The notes beneath the pieces were generated by a model. That model made no database searches. It was not told the origin of the DNA and saw only the letters and a program-made list of their open reading frames with translations. From Paramacrobiotus metropolitanus (taxonomy: Eukaryota > Tardigrada > Eutardigrada > Parachela > Macrobiotidae), in assembly GCF_019649055.1 (NCBI RefSeq), contig NW_026570326.1, positions 1 through 64,000 of the forward strand: a stretch of 64,000 nt of DNA, given 5' to 3'. Positions 1-12,253 of this stretch are shown here, piece after piece (the stretch's first letter is position 1; every line of letters begins with the position of its first letter). The translations under genes and the position numbers were made by a program.

Positions 1-87
1 ACCAGCGGAAAGCGGATGTATTACGAGTTCCCACCGGCTAAGAAAGACCGGCTCCTTCAACATACTGGATGGATACATTAGGCGTGC

Positions 88-468
88 ATGGAAATGTCCT
101 GGCACCTGACGGACTTACCCGCGGAGAAATACTCCACCAACATAGCGCGGTTTGAGTTCCAGTGGACATCAACGGAACCACAGCTGGTCGATCCCAAATA
201 CAAGGCCAAACCGGACACGATTGCCGGACGGAAAAAGTACTCCCTGGACGACGAACTAGAATTCGTCATATCGAAGGCACTCTACCAACAACGATTCGCC
301 ACTGCTGCCGATACAACCCAAGGCGGTCAACGGTTTATCGCCTTAAATCCATCAAATCACCGGCATGGACACTTGCCGAAGGAACGACCGACCTCGGCAC
401 AATCGACCGAGTCGGCCGACTCACGCAAGCAAGTCGGCAGGTCGCCAGAAGCACACCTACGGGAATGA
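88..468 (+). pseudogene. ORF fragment in the repeat block
   Basis: An ATG-started open frame of 126 codons. Residues about 45-70 carry a GRKKYSLDDELEF segment resembling pieces near 900 and 2100 in the same block. The C-terminal half is low-complexity and arises from the CCGACC motifs, so only the first 80 residues look like former protein. Function unknown; probably a relic. Confidence 0.3.
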
Positions 469-1972
469 GAAACGCAGAACGCGTTGGGAGAAGCATAACC
501 GACCTCTCCCAGTGACACCACGCAGGCGTCATCGACCAACAGAGAGTCGATTTACCTCATTGGACGACCACAAAGGCGTCCTGGACCAGTTCGAGAACCG
601 ACCTGGCCCGACCGTAGTAATCATAGGGTGTAAATTATAGGATGCAACCGAGAAACGGTTTGCTGACGTTTGTTTATGAGACTCGTACGGAAGAGCCCCG
701 AACGGAAGCCTTTACGGTGGACTGCCAGCAGTGCATGGATAATGCGACGAGGACAACAACAGAATGCCCTGCGCGCTGTGCATCGTATCCTTCACAGACG
801 AACGAATTTCCGGCACCGGGCTAACACCGTGCTCAGGCGGCACTTTACTAAACGTTGTCGCTGGCAATTTGAGCGCATACCGGTACTTGGCCGGCAGAGA
901 ATACTTGATTAATCAACTGGAGTCATGGAACAGGACAACCTGGCTACAATTCAGCGACAACGAGCTCGCGACCCGAGATGGGAAGAAACTCGACCACCAG
1001 TCCTAACAAATAGGCTGTTCGAGTACCGCCAGATGTTGGACCTGCAACGTCAACGACGACCAGAAGAAGATAAAGGAGGTCGATAGGAAGATCGCCTGTC
1101 AGAGTCCATCCACCACCGACCGATTTCGAACCGGAAATAAAGATTCGGTACAGACACCCACAGGGTCTCCCGACAGTCGGAGAATTAACTCCCACAATAC
1201 GCGATGTTTTCGTCGGAGTCGAACCGACCGATGGCCGGCGCATCTATAACGATGATGATGAATATGCCGGACGGAACCCAACAGCCAGTCACCTTCACAC
1301 CGCAGCTCAGGAACAGTTGATGGCAATCCCACAGGGCAATGCCAGTGGTCACACAGGCCCGTCAACTGTTTCTCAGCAGATTCCTCAATCCGGAATCCTG
1401 GAAATCGCGCTCAACAGCAGCGCCGACCGAGCAAAAACCTTGCGGGACATGACCTTAGACACCGGATCGGCCCAGTTGACCTTCGAGACAGAATCGAAGC
1501 GCAACGAGCCGTTATCCATGAAGCAGGAAAAGAGCAACCAGAGCTCCACCAGGGAAACGTACTGGATCTGGAGAAGAGGATCGGACTTACGGTCGACTTA
1601 ACAAATAAGTCAGAAACGTAACGTCATCCACCTGAACAACGGCCGGAAGCTCAACAGCAAACCACCGGCCGAAGTTCGCTGAACTGGCAGCTCAGCAGGA
1701 GCAGATGGACGTCGGCGGCCGACCAGATGGCACAACTGCCACAAGTGGAAGTGCCGATCCGAAGACCCTCGCTATGACCGAGCTCGACAGCAAGGAATCG
1801 AGGTCGTCATGCCACACCCTACCGAAAGGACGAACCACATTATGAACGTCATGAATTACGAGGAACGGTACCGACCACAAATCTGGCGGATGGTGAAAAC
1901 CTTCGTCAATTCCTCGTCCGATCCGGATACCAGGCGCTGTTCGAACAACATCAGTGGCGGTCCGACTTCAAC

Positions 1973-2579
1973 ATGAACGCGCACACAGCGCCGAATGTTG
2001 AACACCCGTACACCAGATCGAATGCGTTGCCGTCGATGACCGACCCGGTCTTGCTCAATGTACTGTACAGCCCGGACGGAACACGTGCGAGCCAACTAGG
2101 AGCTCGGGAATACTCCCATGACGAGTTGGAGAGTGTTGCCCAGTTCGTCATTACGAACGCACACCCAGCCTTTGTAATCACCGCGGCTCGGGCACTGGAT
2201 TTAACGTACCTTCCGGAAGGAGAAGTCGACATGGCCCAGGACGGAGCCACGGCATTCCTGCGATTCATCTTCGCAGCTCGACTCGGCAATTACTTTGCCA
2301 TTACACCTGTACGGACTGTACCACAATGAAGCGATACCAGCAGCTGTGGAAACCCTCGTAGCCCAACTCGGCACACCAATGAGAAGTGTTATCCTAGCTG
2401 TCTGGATGCGTGACTTGCTGTACACCCACGAACGGTATGCGACAAAGTATGCCTTTCGTGAGGATCACGTAGATCCCAGCGACGATGCAACCCGATTCAT
2501 CAGCTGGTACCGCAAAAGAAAACTTTGCCTAGCGGATTCAACTCGTCGCCCTACGAACCTTGGATGTCGGATGACATAG
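1973..2579 (+). pseudogene. Degenerate ORF pair inside the repeat block
   Basis: An ATG-started open frame at 1973-2329 (118 codons) is followed by a second frame at 2295-2579. The two look like one protein broken by a frameshift near 2293. The segment around residues 40-55 of the first part (AREYSHDELES) resembles two other fragments in this block: GRKKYSLDDELE at about 230-265 and GREYLINQLES at about 893-926. The block therefore seems to carry three diverged copies of one coding segment. I do not recognise the family. It could be a retroelement gag or structural ORF, but nothing diagnostic (zinc knuckle, RT, protease) is visible. Confidence 0.35.
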
Positions 2580-5560
2580 CACCCGGCGCACGACCGTTCG
2601 CGCTGCGGCTCCGCAAACAAGCGGCCAAGGAATCGAGGAAGAGCAGAGCGGAGCGCCCAGGCCAGAAACAGATGAGACCGACGAGATGTCTCAACGGAGC
2701 GGCCCGGCGACTTGTAAACCTAGGGACCCAGACATACGGCCACATAACCGACCTGGCCCGGACGATGATGAAGAAGAAGATTACTTCGGCGGCGACAAAC
2801 CCGTCGAAGTCCCACTCAGTTAAGATCGAGTTCCCACATTGGAACTCGATCCCCCATTGGAATAACTTCAAGGAGGCATTGCCGAGAAACGGCACGGTCG
2901 AGAACCGACCTTCCGACTGAGAAACAGTCTAGCTGAGAAACAGCGCCGTCGAGAACCGACTTCGGAACGGACACTTCTCTTTAGTTCTTTTTTTTGGAAA
3001 ATGACCAACCATGTACGCGGCGGACGTCAACGACGATTTTGCCAGAAAAGCCGACTGCACAAGTCGGCCGGATTCTTTGGTCGGACCCGGAAACGCGTGG
3101 TTAGACCCGGGTATTTCGGCTCTTTCACCGTACCGGTACGTCCCCCAAGGAATCCCCTGGAACGAACTGGGCAATCGACCCCAGTTCACCAGCTTGGCAA
3201 AGACAGATCGTAACCACATCTGCTAACAAAGCAGATCGTCAACCACGTTCTGCGACCATCAAGACCAACAGAAGCCCCAATCCGCGTTACGCCGGAATCT
3301 CCGGCCAACCGACTCCGGAGAAGAAACCGAGAGGATTACGCTAACATGGCGCGGAACACGTCGCTGCGCGTTCCACGCCATGTTGCCAACACCGTGGCCA
3401 ACTTTGGAACCGGGTAGCCGAGCAGCCTTCACCATTGTAAACAGCGGAAATCCCTCGGCCGAGCCGCCAACAGTGCAGGAAGACTCGGATTTGACTAGGT
3501 ACGGAGCCGACCACAAGGTCGACTTCGTACTTTGCCCATAACTTGGAGACATAACGGATACTGCTGCGCAAGTCGACCACAAAGGTCGGTTGTGCAAGCC
3601 GATCACAAAGATCGGTTTTGGAGACCCAAACTGTTCGACCTGTAACGATGCAGATCGTTAAAACCACGACTCGCTACCTTCAAACGATCACACAGATCGA
3701 CTGAGCATATGGTAGCCGACCAACAAGAAGTCGACCATGGACGGAAGCTGGCAGTAGCAACGTGGTAACTTAACCGGATTCTCCGTTTGAATCCAGACCT
3801 ACAGGCTCTGTACCTGGAGATCAACCGCAGTCTCCCCGGACGACATCGGGTAAACCAGCCGATTCACCGGTGACCACGACTACGCGCGTCTTTGAACGTG
3901 CTGCCATTCCCTGAAGAGGAACAGCGACGGTGATTTGGATACTGGTGTACCAACGACTCCGCCGCGACCTGCTTCCCCATGTCTCCAATGGAACATCCTA
4001 GGCAGACTGTGTTAGAATACGCGATCTGCACCCTCTTAATGAACCCCGCTGACAAGGATCATGCGGCCGCAACAAAAGTGGCAGCATGGCCTTTGTCAGC
4101 GGCAAAGAAAATTTCCCCGTGGACGTGAGTCGTCTACCCCCAACAGAAGCGGCTAGGCGTCACAGGTTCGCGACAAAACAGAATGGAAGAATCGGATCTG
4201 ACGACCCCAGGGACTTGCAGGTGCATGAACTTTAAACCAAAGAGCTTGTCTCGTCAACCGGGGCCACAAAGACCCTTAGCGTTGTGAGCGAGCGCAGTGC
4301 ATGATGAAACGCCAGTCAATCGGCCAACAGATGCCGGAGGAAAACCTTACCTCGCAGGACTGGGCGACCCAGAAGCAAGCAATTCGGATTGACCGACCTC
4401 AACAGTAGCTCGGATCCGACCTGGAGTTCACGTCAGAGATCACAGAAGGAACGGAGTTGTGCTGCCGAACATCCCTCTGCCAGTCCGAACTGACCGAAGG
4501 ATGTCCTGACACTACGGACCCGGCCAACTGTAGCCGAACGCACAGAACTCCTAAAATGAAGTCAACAACCACCAGATGGAGGTCGGAAGTAAGCGACAAC
4601 AGCTCGGAAAACCAACCAGAAGTACGAAATCGACCTCTCAGTGGAAGAACTTACATTCCCGGCGGATAGACACAAAGTTTATCCGACCTTGGGAAGTCGG
4701 AAAATAACTGACCTTCGAACTCGGACATGGATATCCGACCTCAAGCCGAGGTCGGAACCGACTGCATAGAAGTCGGGAGGGTACGACAACAAGTCGGCGA
4801 AGGCATTTAGAAGTCGAGAACCGACCTCCTAACGGAAAAACCCGACCTTCGGGCAAATGGAAACATAGTCCATCCGACCTCCCGAAGTCGACCATAGATC
4901 AAGAGATGTCGGAAGTCGGCATTTTAGTCAACATGACAGAAAAAGAACGATAAATATCTGCAGTGGATGAATTCGACTTGAAGGAACTCGTTTAGCCCCA
5001 CATGGGCATGTCATTGCAGGTCAACCCTAGTCGACCACTGACGGATAGGATAACCGACCTCGACAGAAGGTCGGATAACAACGGAACAGATTGGATGGAA
5101 GTCGACTGGACACTTCCATCGATGAAACTCATGAATTCCGACCGGACCTTCGAGCCAGTTCGACTCGGATTACTACAAACCAGGCTCGTGGTAGCAGATT
5201 GAACGGTTGTAACCGACCACTTTTGAACGGAACTGCTGTACATGACGACCACACAGGCCGCATGACTTACATACAGCCTTTTCCGACCTGGACTTTAAGA
5301 ATTCGGAACATAGCCGAATTTCCCCAGCCGCCGGTCGACTTACCGGTAGGCCGACCTTGGTCAAACCGACCTCGGTCCTATTCCCCATTCAGAGAGGATG
5401 CCTCGGTATTTGCAATTGCAACAGTGCCTCTCTATCCCGAACGGACGGATACGAGTCGGAAGTAAGTGTTTAACCGTGCTTATCCGACCTCGGTGAATTT
5501 AACCGGTTACGACGGGTAACCCGGGAACCGATGCCCCGGACCCAACTTACCGGATGAAAG

Positions 5561-6090
5561 TGGACAGGAGACCCCGTGGAGACTCAACTGCCCCGTGGAC
5601 GTCATCCTAGTCGGAATAGGACCCCCGGACAGATTTTTGCAATTTTTTTTTATTATTAGCATTTTTTCCTAACAAACGGAATTGTATTTTTCTAGTTCGA
5701 TCTCTTTGACAGATCTGTTTTGTAACCCCTTTTTGCTCACTGGAATTGTGATTAAACTTTATTTCATACTTTCTTTCGCGCTGTATACAACTTTCATTAC
5801 ACTTTTCTTTCACATTGTTCTCCGTTGCCAACAGAAGCAAGAAGCCAGCCAACAGAAGCAACACCGGTCCAACGAAACGCCCGAGCGGCTTCCGGATTTT
5901 TCGGCCGTGAGTGGCTTCCACTCATGGGTTCGGAAGTGAAGAAGGGACGGTCGACCAGACACCGGACTCCCACTGCCAGAGGACGCGTACCAGCGACCCC
6001 GCATTGGGTCCGACTGGAGAGTTGTGCGGTACTGGTGCGGTACCGAGTCGGAGCATCCTTCGCAGGAGCTCGGATTCCCGCCCAGAGGCA
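5561..6090. other. No gene seen; transition from repeat block
   Basis: AT-rich from 5630 to 5815 with T and A runs, then GC-richer with a short CAACAGAAGCA duplication at about 5828-5860. Overlapping open frames on both strands look like chance. Confidence 0.4.
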
Positions 6091-6520
6091 TGTCAGAGGC
6101 ACATGACTGCGCCTGGTGCATACGGCCCACCATGGACGTACTGCACTCATGCTTGCCATACCGCCTCTCTCGCTGTACGTACGTGTGCTGCTGCACTGCA
6201 CTCATACCCGCTGAAGCGGATATATGCGGCGCACACACTGAGCATACTTGCTCTCTCGTCCCTCTCTCGCTGTATGACTCAGCGTACGCTCGCGTTGGAT
6301 TGAGTCCAGTCTGCGCATCATCACACAGCTGATGGCACACAGCACGTGCTTGCCGCCAGTTGCTTCTTTCACGCCTTGACGAACGCTCAAGAGCTCTTCT
6401 AGCATACACTTGCTTGCTTAGCCATCAGTGCTTTGTTTTGCTTTCCTGCTATTACGCAGCATTGTTCCCTTTCTTTGTCAATAAAGCACACTCGTGATCT
6501 CCTCGCGCTTGCCTGTTACA
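6091..6520 (+). mobile_element. Candidate LTR (solo or 3' LTR), weak
   Basis: The segment starts TGTCAG and ends GTTACA. It has a TATATGC box at about 6221, an AATAAA poly(A) signal at 6480 and an internal CTCTCTCGCTGTA repeat near 6163 and 6262. These are the parts expected of an LTR of about 430 bp. It lies at the right edge of the CCGACC block and could be its 3' LTR. No matching 5' LTR lies inside the window and no target duplication is visible, so the call rests on layout alone. Confidence 0.3.
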
Positions 6521-7744
6521 ATTTAGAATTTCAGGCACGCTCGGCATCATCCTGAAGATGGGAAAACGAAGATTGCCAAAAGTCGAATTTTTGGAATTTT
6601 CAAAAGATGCCAGGTTCAGCCAAAATATTCAGCCTGACAAATTTCCGATCCATAGCTAAAACTCAGACCAAGCTCAGACCAATCACACCTTTCGTGATGT
6701 GAGGTCAAATTTAATTTTTGATAGCACGACCACTTTCGAATTCCGGTGCATTTTGCTTCGGAGCAATCGCACTAGGTAGATCACTATGTAAATTATTTTA
6801 TACATTTATTTTATTTATATCCACCGTACATTCATTGCATCACTAATAATTCACACGTCGCTAAAGCAGAACCAACTAACCTGCTAGCACTTACTCAGTA
6901 CTGTACTTTAATTAACGTGTCTGCGCTTAGCAACGGAAGGACACATTCGTGTTTCAATTGACACGCGACGCCGTTTTATTTCTCTGACGAGGTTCCTCGT
7001 TCGTCAGTCGTCAAGTGGGCTAATTACAGTAAACGATTTCGAACCCGTGTTAACCGCACCCGGCTACAGTTCGCGGTGTACTCTACTTGATAATAATTAT
7101 TATAATCTGCTCAGTTATGTTATTATCAGTATTGTCAGTTGCTGTTGCGATCACTGTTCGATGTTTCCCACCCGCCCCTGCAGCAATCCATGCGCAAGTG
7201 TTTTGTCCCAGTTTTTGTGTTGCCTTGATTACTGTCGTCCTCCGTGCAATCCCGTAATCGTAACTTGCGTCATACCGCTCAACTAGGACAGCCTATCTTT
7301 GGCTGCACTGAGTTGTAATTATTAGATTTTTTCTTGCAGTCAAATAAAGGTCACACACCGTGCAGCCGCATCCGCCGGCTACACAATTTCCATGTCATTT
7401 AGCACCATCTCACAATATCCTTTGCACGTTACGGTAAGTAAATTTCAAAATGTATGATTATCTAATGCAGACGGCAACAGTAGATACGCTGCGCATATAT
7501 TTCTTATTTGTCATAAAATCGTTGAATCATTCCTTCTGGTTTAAAATCTTTGAAATGCTTCGTAGTTAATTTGCGCGGTACACGCACAGACCTGTGCGTC
7601 ACTGTCACCGGCCTGTGCGAGCCGTCAGTAGTTGACAGTAATTTGAGTGTTTCGCAAAGAGTTTGCCCATGCATCGTCTGTTCGCCTGGGCTGTCACCCA
7701 TTTCCCGATGGAGATGTCACATGAGCGCTGCGGTGGCCCGCCAT
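6521..7744. other. Intergenic; one further LTR-like segment at about 7048-7385
   Basis: No coding gene is supported. The part 7048-7385 begins TGTTAACCGCACCCGGCTACA, has AATAAA at about 7343 and ends near GGCTACACA, so it could be another short LTR or a gene 3' end. Evidence is too thin to separate these. Confidence 0.25.
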
Positions 7745-7913
7745 TTTGTCGACCGTTACATCGTCGAACAGTCGACCCGTGACGACGTCGAACCAACGTT
7801 TAACCAAACCATTCTCACATTTCTAGTTTTCTTGGGTTTCTGAAGGTTTCTTAGGTTTTGTGGGTTTTTTAGCTGCCGCCCTCATGACGGTCGACATTGT
7901 GTCGGTCGACAAA
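7745..7913. mobile_element. MITE copy 1
   Basis: A 169-bp segment with imperfect inverted ends starting TTTGTCGACCG. Left and right arms share TGTCGACCG, CA and GTCGA blocks over about 28 bp. Its middle carries TTTCTTAGGTTTT-type repeats. The same end sequences and the same internal repeat in reverse orientation recur at 32233-32473, so both are copies of one short non-coding transposon family. Confidence 0.5.
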
Positions 7914-8753
7914 GCATTCACCTTTCTGCCGCAGATCATCCACCTCTCTTTAAAGGTCACTCACCTTTCTGCGGAGCAGTGACGGCATTCATTGATCTCG
8001 TAGCGGGCGTGAATACACTCAATGGCGCTATTCTTAGATCGATCGGTCCACGAAATTTTGTTCCCGAGTCCACATCGTCCGACTATTTAAGGTGGAGGCG
8101 CACCGTGTCGTTAACGACTTCAAAACACTCAAAGTGAACGGCTGTTCTTCCTCTCGGCGACGGGCAAAGTTGCTGTTGGGAATAATCGCAGTGTGCTTCT
8201 TTCTTATAGTAGACCGGAAGCCCGCTTTGGTTTTACTTTTCTCTCTCGTCCGCTTAACGCTCTATCCTGAAGTGACTCTGAATGGTGCGTCCGGATCTGG
8301 CAGAATGTTGGCGGAAGGTTCAAATCAAATGTTCACCAAATTTTCGTGATCGTTACAATCGTCTAATGGCGAATCAGTCTTGGAAGTCGCAGGAGAGTGT
8401 CTCCAGTTGTACCCTATTCTTCGAGTAGTGAAAGATTCTTCTCCATATTATTGGAAAATTCAGTCGCTTGTTTTCTTGTCTGTTCCTTAACACTTAGCGC
8501 ATTCTCTTAAATGCTAGTGGTCAGGAGCTAGCGCGAAAATATGGAGCGTTGCAAATTTTCCAATTAATGCATCTTTCATGAATTCTTTCCGATCGGGCGA
8601 GAGCTTCTATACCTCCGTAGTACGCAAAAAATTACTACAGCGCAAAGGCCACAGCCGGATGCCGCTCCAGTACCATATTCCTTAATGTATAATAAAGGAA
8701 ACGTCCCAATTATCCGTACTTTCGGTTAAATTTGTCATACAGTAGGTTATACT
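7914..8753. other. No gene seen
   Basis: Contains a CACCTTTCTGC direct repeat at about 7919 and 7969 around an AAAGGTCA box. No open frame here has splice or composition support. Confidence 0.4.
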
Positions 8754-9144
8754 TTAATGCATAAATAAATATGAAATAAAACATATATGGTACAAATAAA
8801 CAATTAACAAACTGCTTAGTGATCCGGCACTATTAACAAACGAATCTTTCGAATAATTCGCGGTATGTCGGGGTCGAGGATAAGTAATGATGGAGTCGCC
8901 GTCCCGCTCTTTTCGACTGCGTTCCTGTTTGACGTAGTGCAGTGAAGTACGATCTTCTGATCGACTGCGAGTATGATCGTTTGAGCGGCTACGTGAACGA
9001 CTGCGGAGTCGCTCCTCTCGCCGGTGGCCCGTGGAACGATCAGGATTCTCAGTTTGCCTCTGAGATCGCGAATAAAGCTGTTCAGTATGGTGGCGATGGT
9101 GTTTTTTCTCGGACACTGTCGAACGCTTATCGCTACGCCCTTTG
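8754..9144 (-). CDS. Last exon of an RS-rich (SR-like) protein, partial
   Basis: The minus-strand frame reads through a run of Arg-Ser dipeptides (RSRSRSRSND, RSRSEDR), His-rich HHRHH and many charged residues. This is typical of RS domains in splicing regulators and related nuclear proteins. A plausible splice acceptor (TTTTGATCAG) sits just upstream at 9145, so I take this as the terminal exon. Upstream exons should lie right of 9150 but I could not find them. The last 30 residues are hydrophobic and unlike an RS domain, so the true stop or an additional intron may differ. No RRM or other domain is visible, so the specific protein cannot be named. Confidence 0.45.
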
Positions 9145-10802
9145 CTGATCAAAATGTATGTCGGCATGATTATACAGTACGATAACAAATGAGCAAAATG
9201 CCGAGGACGTTCTAAAATCTAGGAGAACAAACATTCAACAGTCTCAGGAAGTTCAACGTGCCCCCTACTTCAAGGCTACGAAACTATCGTTAATCGTTTC
9301 CACCAATGGCCTTACGCTTTAAAAAATTACTACGACCGCTTCCGAAAGGAATCGCAGCTACCTTTTCTGGGTTTTCTGTGACGGCATTACAAGATGTTTA
9401 ATTGGCTACATTTCTAAGCGATCGATGTAATTGGTTTCAGTAACTCGAAACTTAATCCTTACTCGATTGGTCAGCAAACGCTAAAATTACACAGTATTCG
9501 ATTAGCTAATCTTATACGGTTTCAGTAGTAGTAGCAATTTTTCCCTTTTTGTTCTGAGTGCGCGCCGTTGATTTGCGTCGTCGATTGTAAATTTGAAGCT
9601 GGGCACTCTACGATCTTCACTTGTTTTTACTTTATTCAGGTAGGTATTGTTTTGACCTTTCTACTGTCCTCATTGTCCTGCAGGTAAGTAGTGTTAATAT
9701 ACACGCCCGAACAGATAATTCATATTAAGTAATTTTTAATAGGACTTGTGTTTGAAGAATCTAAAGTTTAATCGCATTCCTAAATGTAGGGAATCAGTGA
9801 CTGTTTAGCGGGTTGCAAAATCCGGTAGCCAACAGCCAGATACAATACTAGATGTGTCACATTTCAAATGAATCGTAACTACATATTAAGACTTGCATGC
9901 AGTGTACTCCGTATTCAAAGTAGCAGTGGAACCGCGGGTAATTTGCCGCGTTCTTTGCTTACTTTTTTTACTGAGTGCCTGCTTTCTCGGTTGATTAAGC
10001 GCGAGGAGCGAGCGACAATGTAGCACTGGCAGGAAATTCTGTCGTGTACACAGATATGTTACAATTATTTATGCTTAATATTCGGCAGTAGCTCTGGTTG
10101 CTTTACTTAATAGAGCATTTACAACGCCAGTTAGATGTGCCAGAAATGGCAGGATACCCATTTATGTGCGTATGGCAGGATATACCCACGTAATACGTAA
10201 TTTGTACACATGTATGCACATAATATTACTAATTACTATATAGATATTACTGTAATAAATATATTTAGTTTAGTAATATTAGGGTATGCAGTATATGCAG
10301 CATATTCAAAGGTGCGTAATAATCTGAACACAGACCTGTAAAAACGTTGCAGGACGCACGTACAGCCTGTAAGCGTGTTTTTAACTACTGTACTTAATCT
10401 GGATAAAAGAACAGACGGCCGGCGAAAATTGATCTGCAAGTTCCGCAGTTAAAAACCTGAAGACGTGTTGCACCAACTAGACTTCACTAGTTCACTGTCA
10501 GATATGCGTAATATTGACCGGAGCCGGGTTGATGTGGTACGAGCACGTGGCGGACAACGGTCTGATTATCGGTGTGCCCCATCTCAGCCGAAACCGTTAA
10601 TTTATAGCGTTTATAGATGGATCAAGCAGGACGGCAAAATCGTATATGTACTCAACAGAGTTTCCGCGTTCCGGTGCACGTGCTGGTGCGGCGGAACCCG
10701 TCGGGTCCGTGGGTTTGGCTAGCTGGGAAAAATGTCATTTTTAGTAAGTACATAGATACGGACGACTTCGTACACGTTAAATTTCTTGAGGCATGTTTTT
10801 TT
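9145..10802. other. No supported gene
   Basis: AT-rich DNA with splice-donor-like GCAGGTAAGT at about 9681 and TCAGGTAGGT near 9637, but no exon I can defend. It may hold upstream exons of the RS-rich gene. Confidence 0.35.
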
Positions 10803-11430
10803 GCTTGTACCCACAGTATCCTGCCGCATTCCGCGGTATCCTCTACGTATCCCTCATGTATCCTTACCATTTTTTGACGTCTGTTCGATTGTTGCCGTAT
10901 CCCTCCGTATCTCTGCAGTATCCTCTATGTATCCCACATGAACTCCGTTAAAAAACCTAAGAACCTAAGAAACCTAAGAAACCTAACCTAAGAAAACCTA
11001 AGAACACCTAGAAAACGTAATAACGGAATACATGGAGGATACGACGCAAAGGTTACCGTGGGGATAATGTGGGATACGCTAATTAAAAAGCATGTCCATT
11101 TTAACAATATTTGAAATATGTGCCGAATGCACACTAAGTGAAGTAGCTAGTATCCCACCGTATCCCACAGTATCCTTTACGTATCCTTGATGAGTCCTGC
11201 TGAATGCAGGTTAAAGGATCATCAGCAACTGAAGTATCCCAACGTATCTTAACGTATCCTTACTGTTTCTGTCGAGTATCCGAATTACACTTACATTTGG
11301 GATGCAAATAAGCATACTGCAGAGATATGGTGGGATACTGCATTAACTAAAACAAAGTAGAAAATTTGAGGGATACATCAAGGATACGCAGAGGATACTG
11401 TGGAATACGGTGGGATACTCTGGATGCAAC
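10803..11430. repeat. Two-orientation cluster of GTATCC / GGATAC motifs
   Basis: About 15 GTATCC-type motifs, spaced mostly 10-15 bp within sub-clusters, lie at 10815-10930 and 11145-11282. About nine reverse-orientation GGATAC-type motifs lie at about 11033-11090 and 11325-11425. The arrangement allows many alternative stem structures. No ORF is involved. Confidence 0.7.
10943..11015. repeat. CCTAAGAAA short tandem repeat
   Basis: Seven or so imperfect copies of an 8-10 bp unit (CCTAAGAAA, CCTAAGAA, CCTAA). The same unit occurs inside the two MITE copies at 7825-7870 (reverse orientation) and 32335-32400, linking this tract to that element family. Confidence 0.65.
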
Positions 11431-11634
11431 TAAAAACACATGTCGGAAAAAATTTAACGTGTACTAACCGTGCCATAGGTGAACGTACTCACACCTGTAC
11501 GTACACATGTACTCTCGTATGTTTATTCTTTTGAAACCGTTGAGTCGGCATACTATTCATTAGCCCTGTTTAATTAACTGCTTCATACCTCCCATACGTT
11601 CATAAACAAACTGGTTGAGAACTGATAAGCAAAA

Positions 11635-12150
11635 TTAAATTAATTCGGCCATCTGTCCGACGTATCCCTTCGCCCATTCCAGTCGTGCATCACAATCCCG
11701 CAGGTACGGATGCTCTTTCGCCGTCCCTACAGCGATTCTATGATAATGCTTATTGATCTTTTGCAAACACGGCAGGAACTCGTTGTACACCGCCTGCACG
11801 GCGTACCGCGGCGGGTCCTCCGCTGCGCGGCGCGCCAGATCTTGGATGATCTGCTTGTGCGTGTCCAGCGAGGTGTTAATCAGTCCGTCGTCGACGAAGG
11901 CCAGAAGATCGTCGAAGTTGCCGACTTTCGTGGCCAGAGCGTTGTAGCGTGTCTGGTCTTGCACGGTGGACATGCGACGGGGTTGGGTGGTGTCCCTGCG
12001 GGTGGTTGGCGCTTTGAGAATGGATTTCAATGATGGCGGTTGTTCTGGTCTCGTTTGTTCGGACTCCGTCATTTCTCGCTGTGGATGCTCACTGGTTTGG
12101 TCCGTTGTGAGGATTTTGTTAGGCTCTTCGCTGGTCTCTGTAATATCCAT
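11635..12150 (-). CDS. Uncharacterised 171-aa protein
   Basis: A single open frame from an ATG at 12150. The N-terminal 60 residues are polar and low-complexity (Glu, Thr, Pro, Gln rich, with an SLKSILKAP segment). Residues 60-171 are mixed and predicted mostly helical (NALATKVGNFDDLLAFVDDG, then LARRAAEDPPRYAVQAVYNE). No membrane segment or signal peptide. It starts 103 bp downstream of the stop of the CCDC157-like gene on the same strand, so the two could share a transcript or have overlapping ends; an extra 3' exon of that gene is less likely because of its own good ATG. I do not recognise a family. Confidence 0.6.
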   Translation of the reverse strand: MDITETSEEPNKILTTDQTSEHPQREMTESEQTRPEQPPSLKSILKAPTTRRDTTQPRRMSTVQDQTRYNALATKVGNFDDLLAFVDDGLINTSLDTHKQIIQDLARRAAEDPPRYAVQAVYNEFLPCLQKINKHYHRIAVGTAKEHPYLRDCDARLEWAKGYVGQMAELI

Positions 12151-12253
12151 TTTAAATCAAGTTTCGGACGTCACTTCAAACGTTTTATTTACGTTTTATA
12201 ATCTTTCTGAGTCTGGTCACCTACAAAAGCCAGGAATTTCCATGGAAACGGTT

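Larger units (their letters stand above)
1..5560. repeat. Decayed repetitive block rich in CCGACC/GGTCGG
   Basis: This stretch is less AT-rich than the surrounding intergenic DNA and is filled with short degenerate motifs built on CCGACC, GTCGAC and GGTCGG, often as facing pairs a few bases apart. No long open frame survives; only fragments of 60-130 codons remain. The part at about 4935-5175 aligns by eye with 40713-41035 in the same order and orientation (a GAATTCGAC box, ACATGGG, repeated ACCGACC and TCGGATA boxes, then TTCCGACCGGACCTTCGA). That makes it a copy of a dispersed family. I read it as an old, much-mutated mobile element, possibly the inside of an LTR element that continues left of the window. 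The class is not determined. Confidence 0.55.

Noticed and set aside
6024-6409. Overlapping ORFs of 100-200 codons on both strands near 6 kb
   Set aside because: They lie in the LTR-like segment, have no protein-like composition and overlap each other on both strands.
8942-9148. Plus-strand ORF opposite the RS-rich exon
   Set aside because: It is the antisense shadow of Arg/Ser codons on the minus strand.
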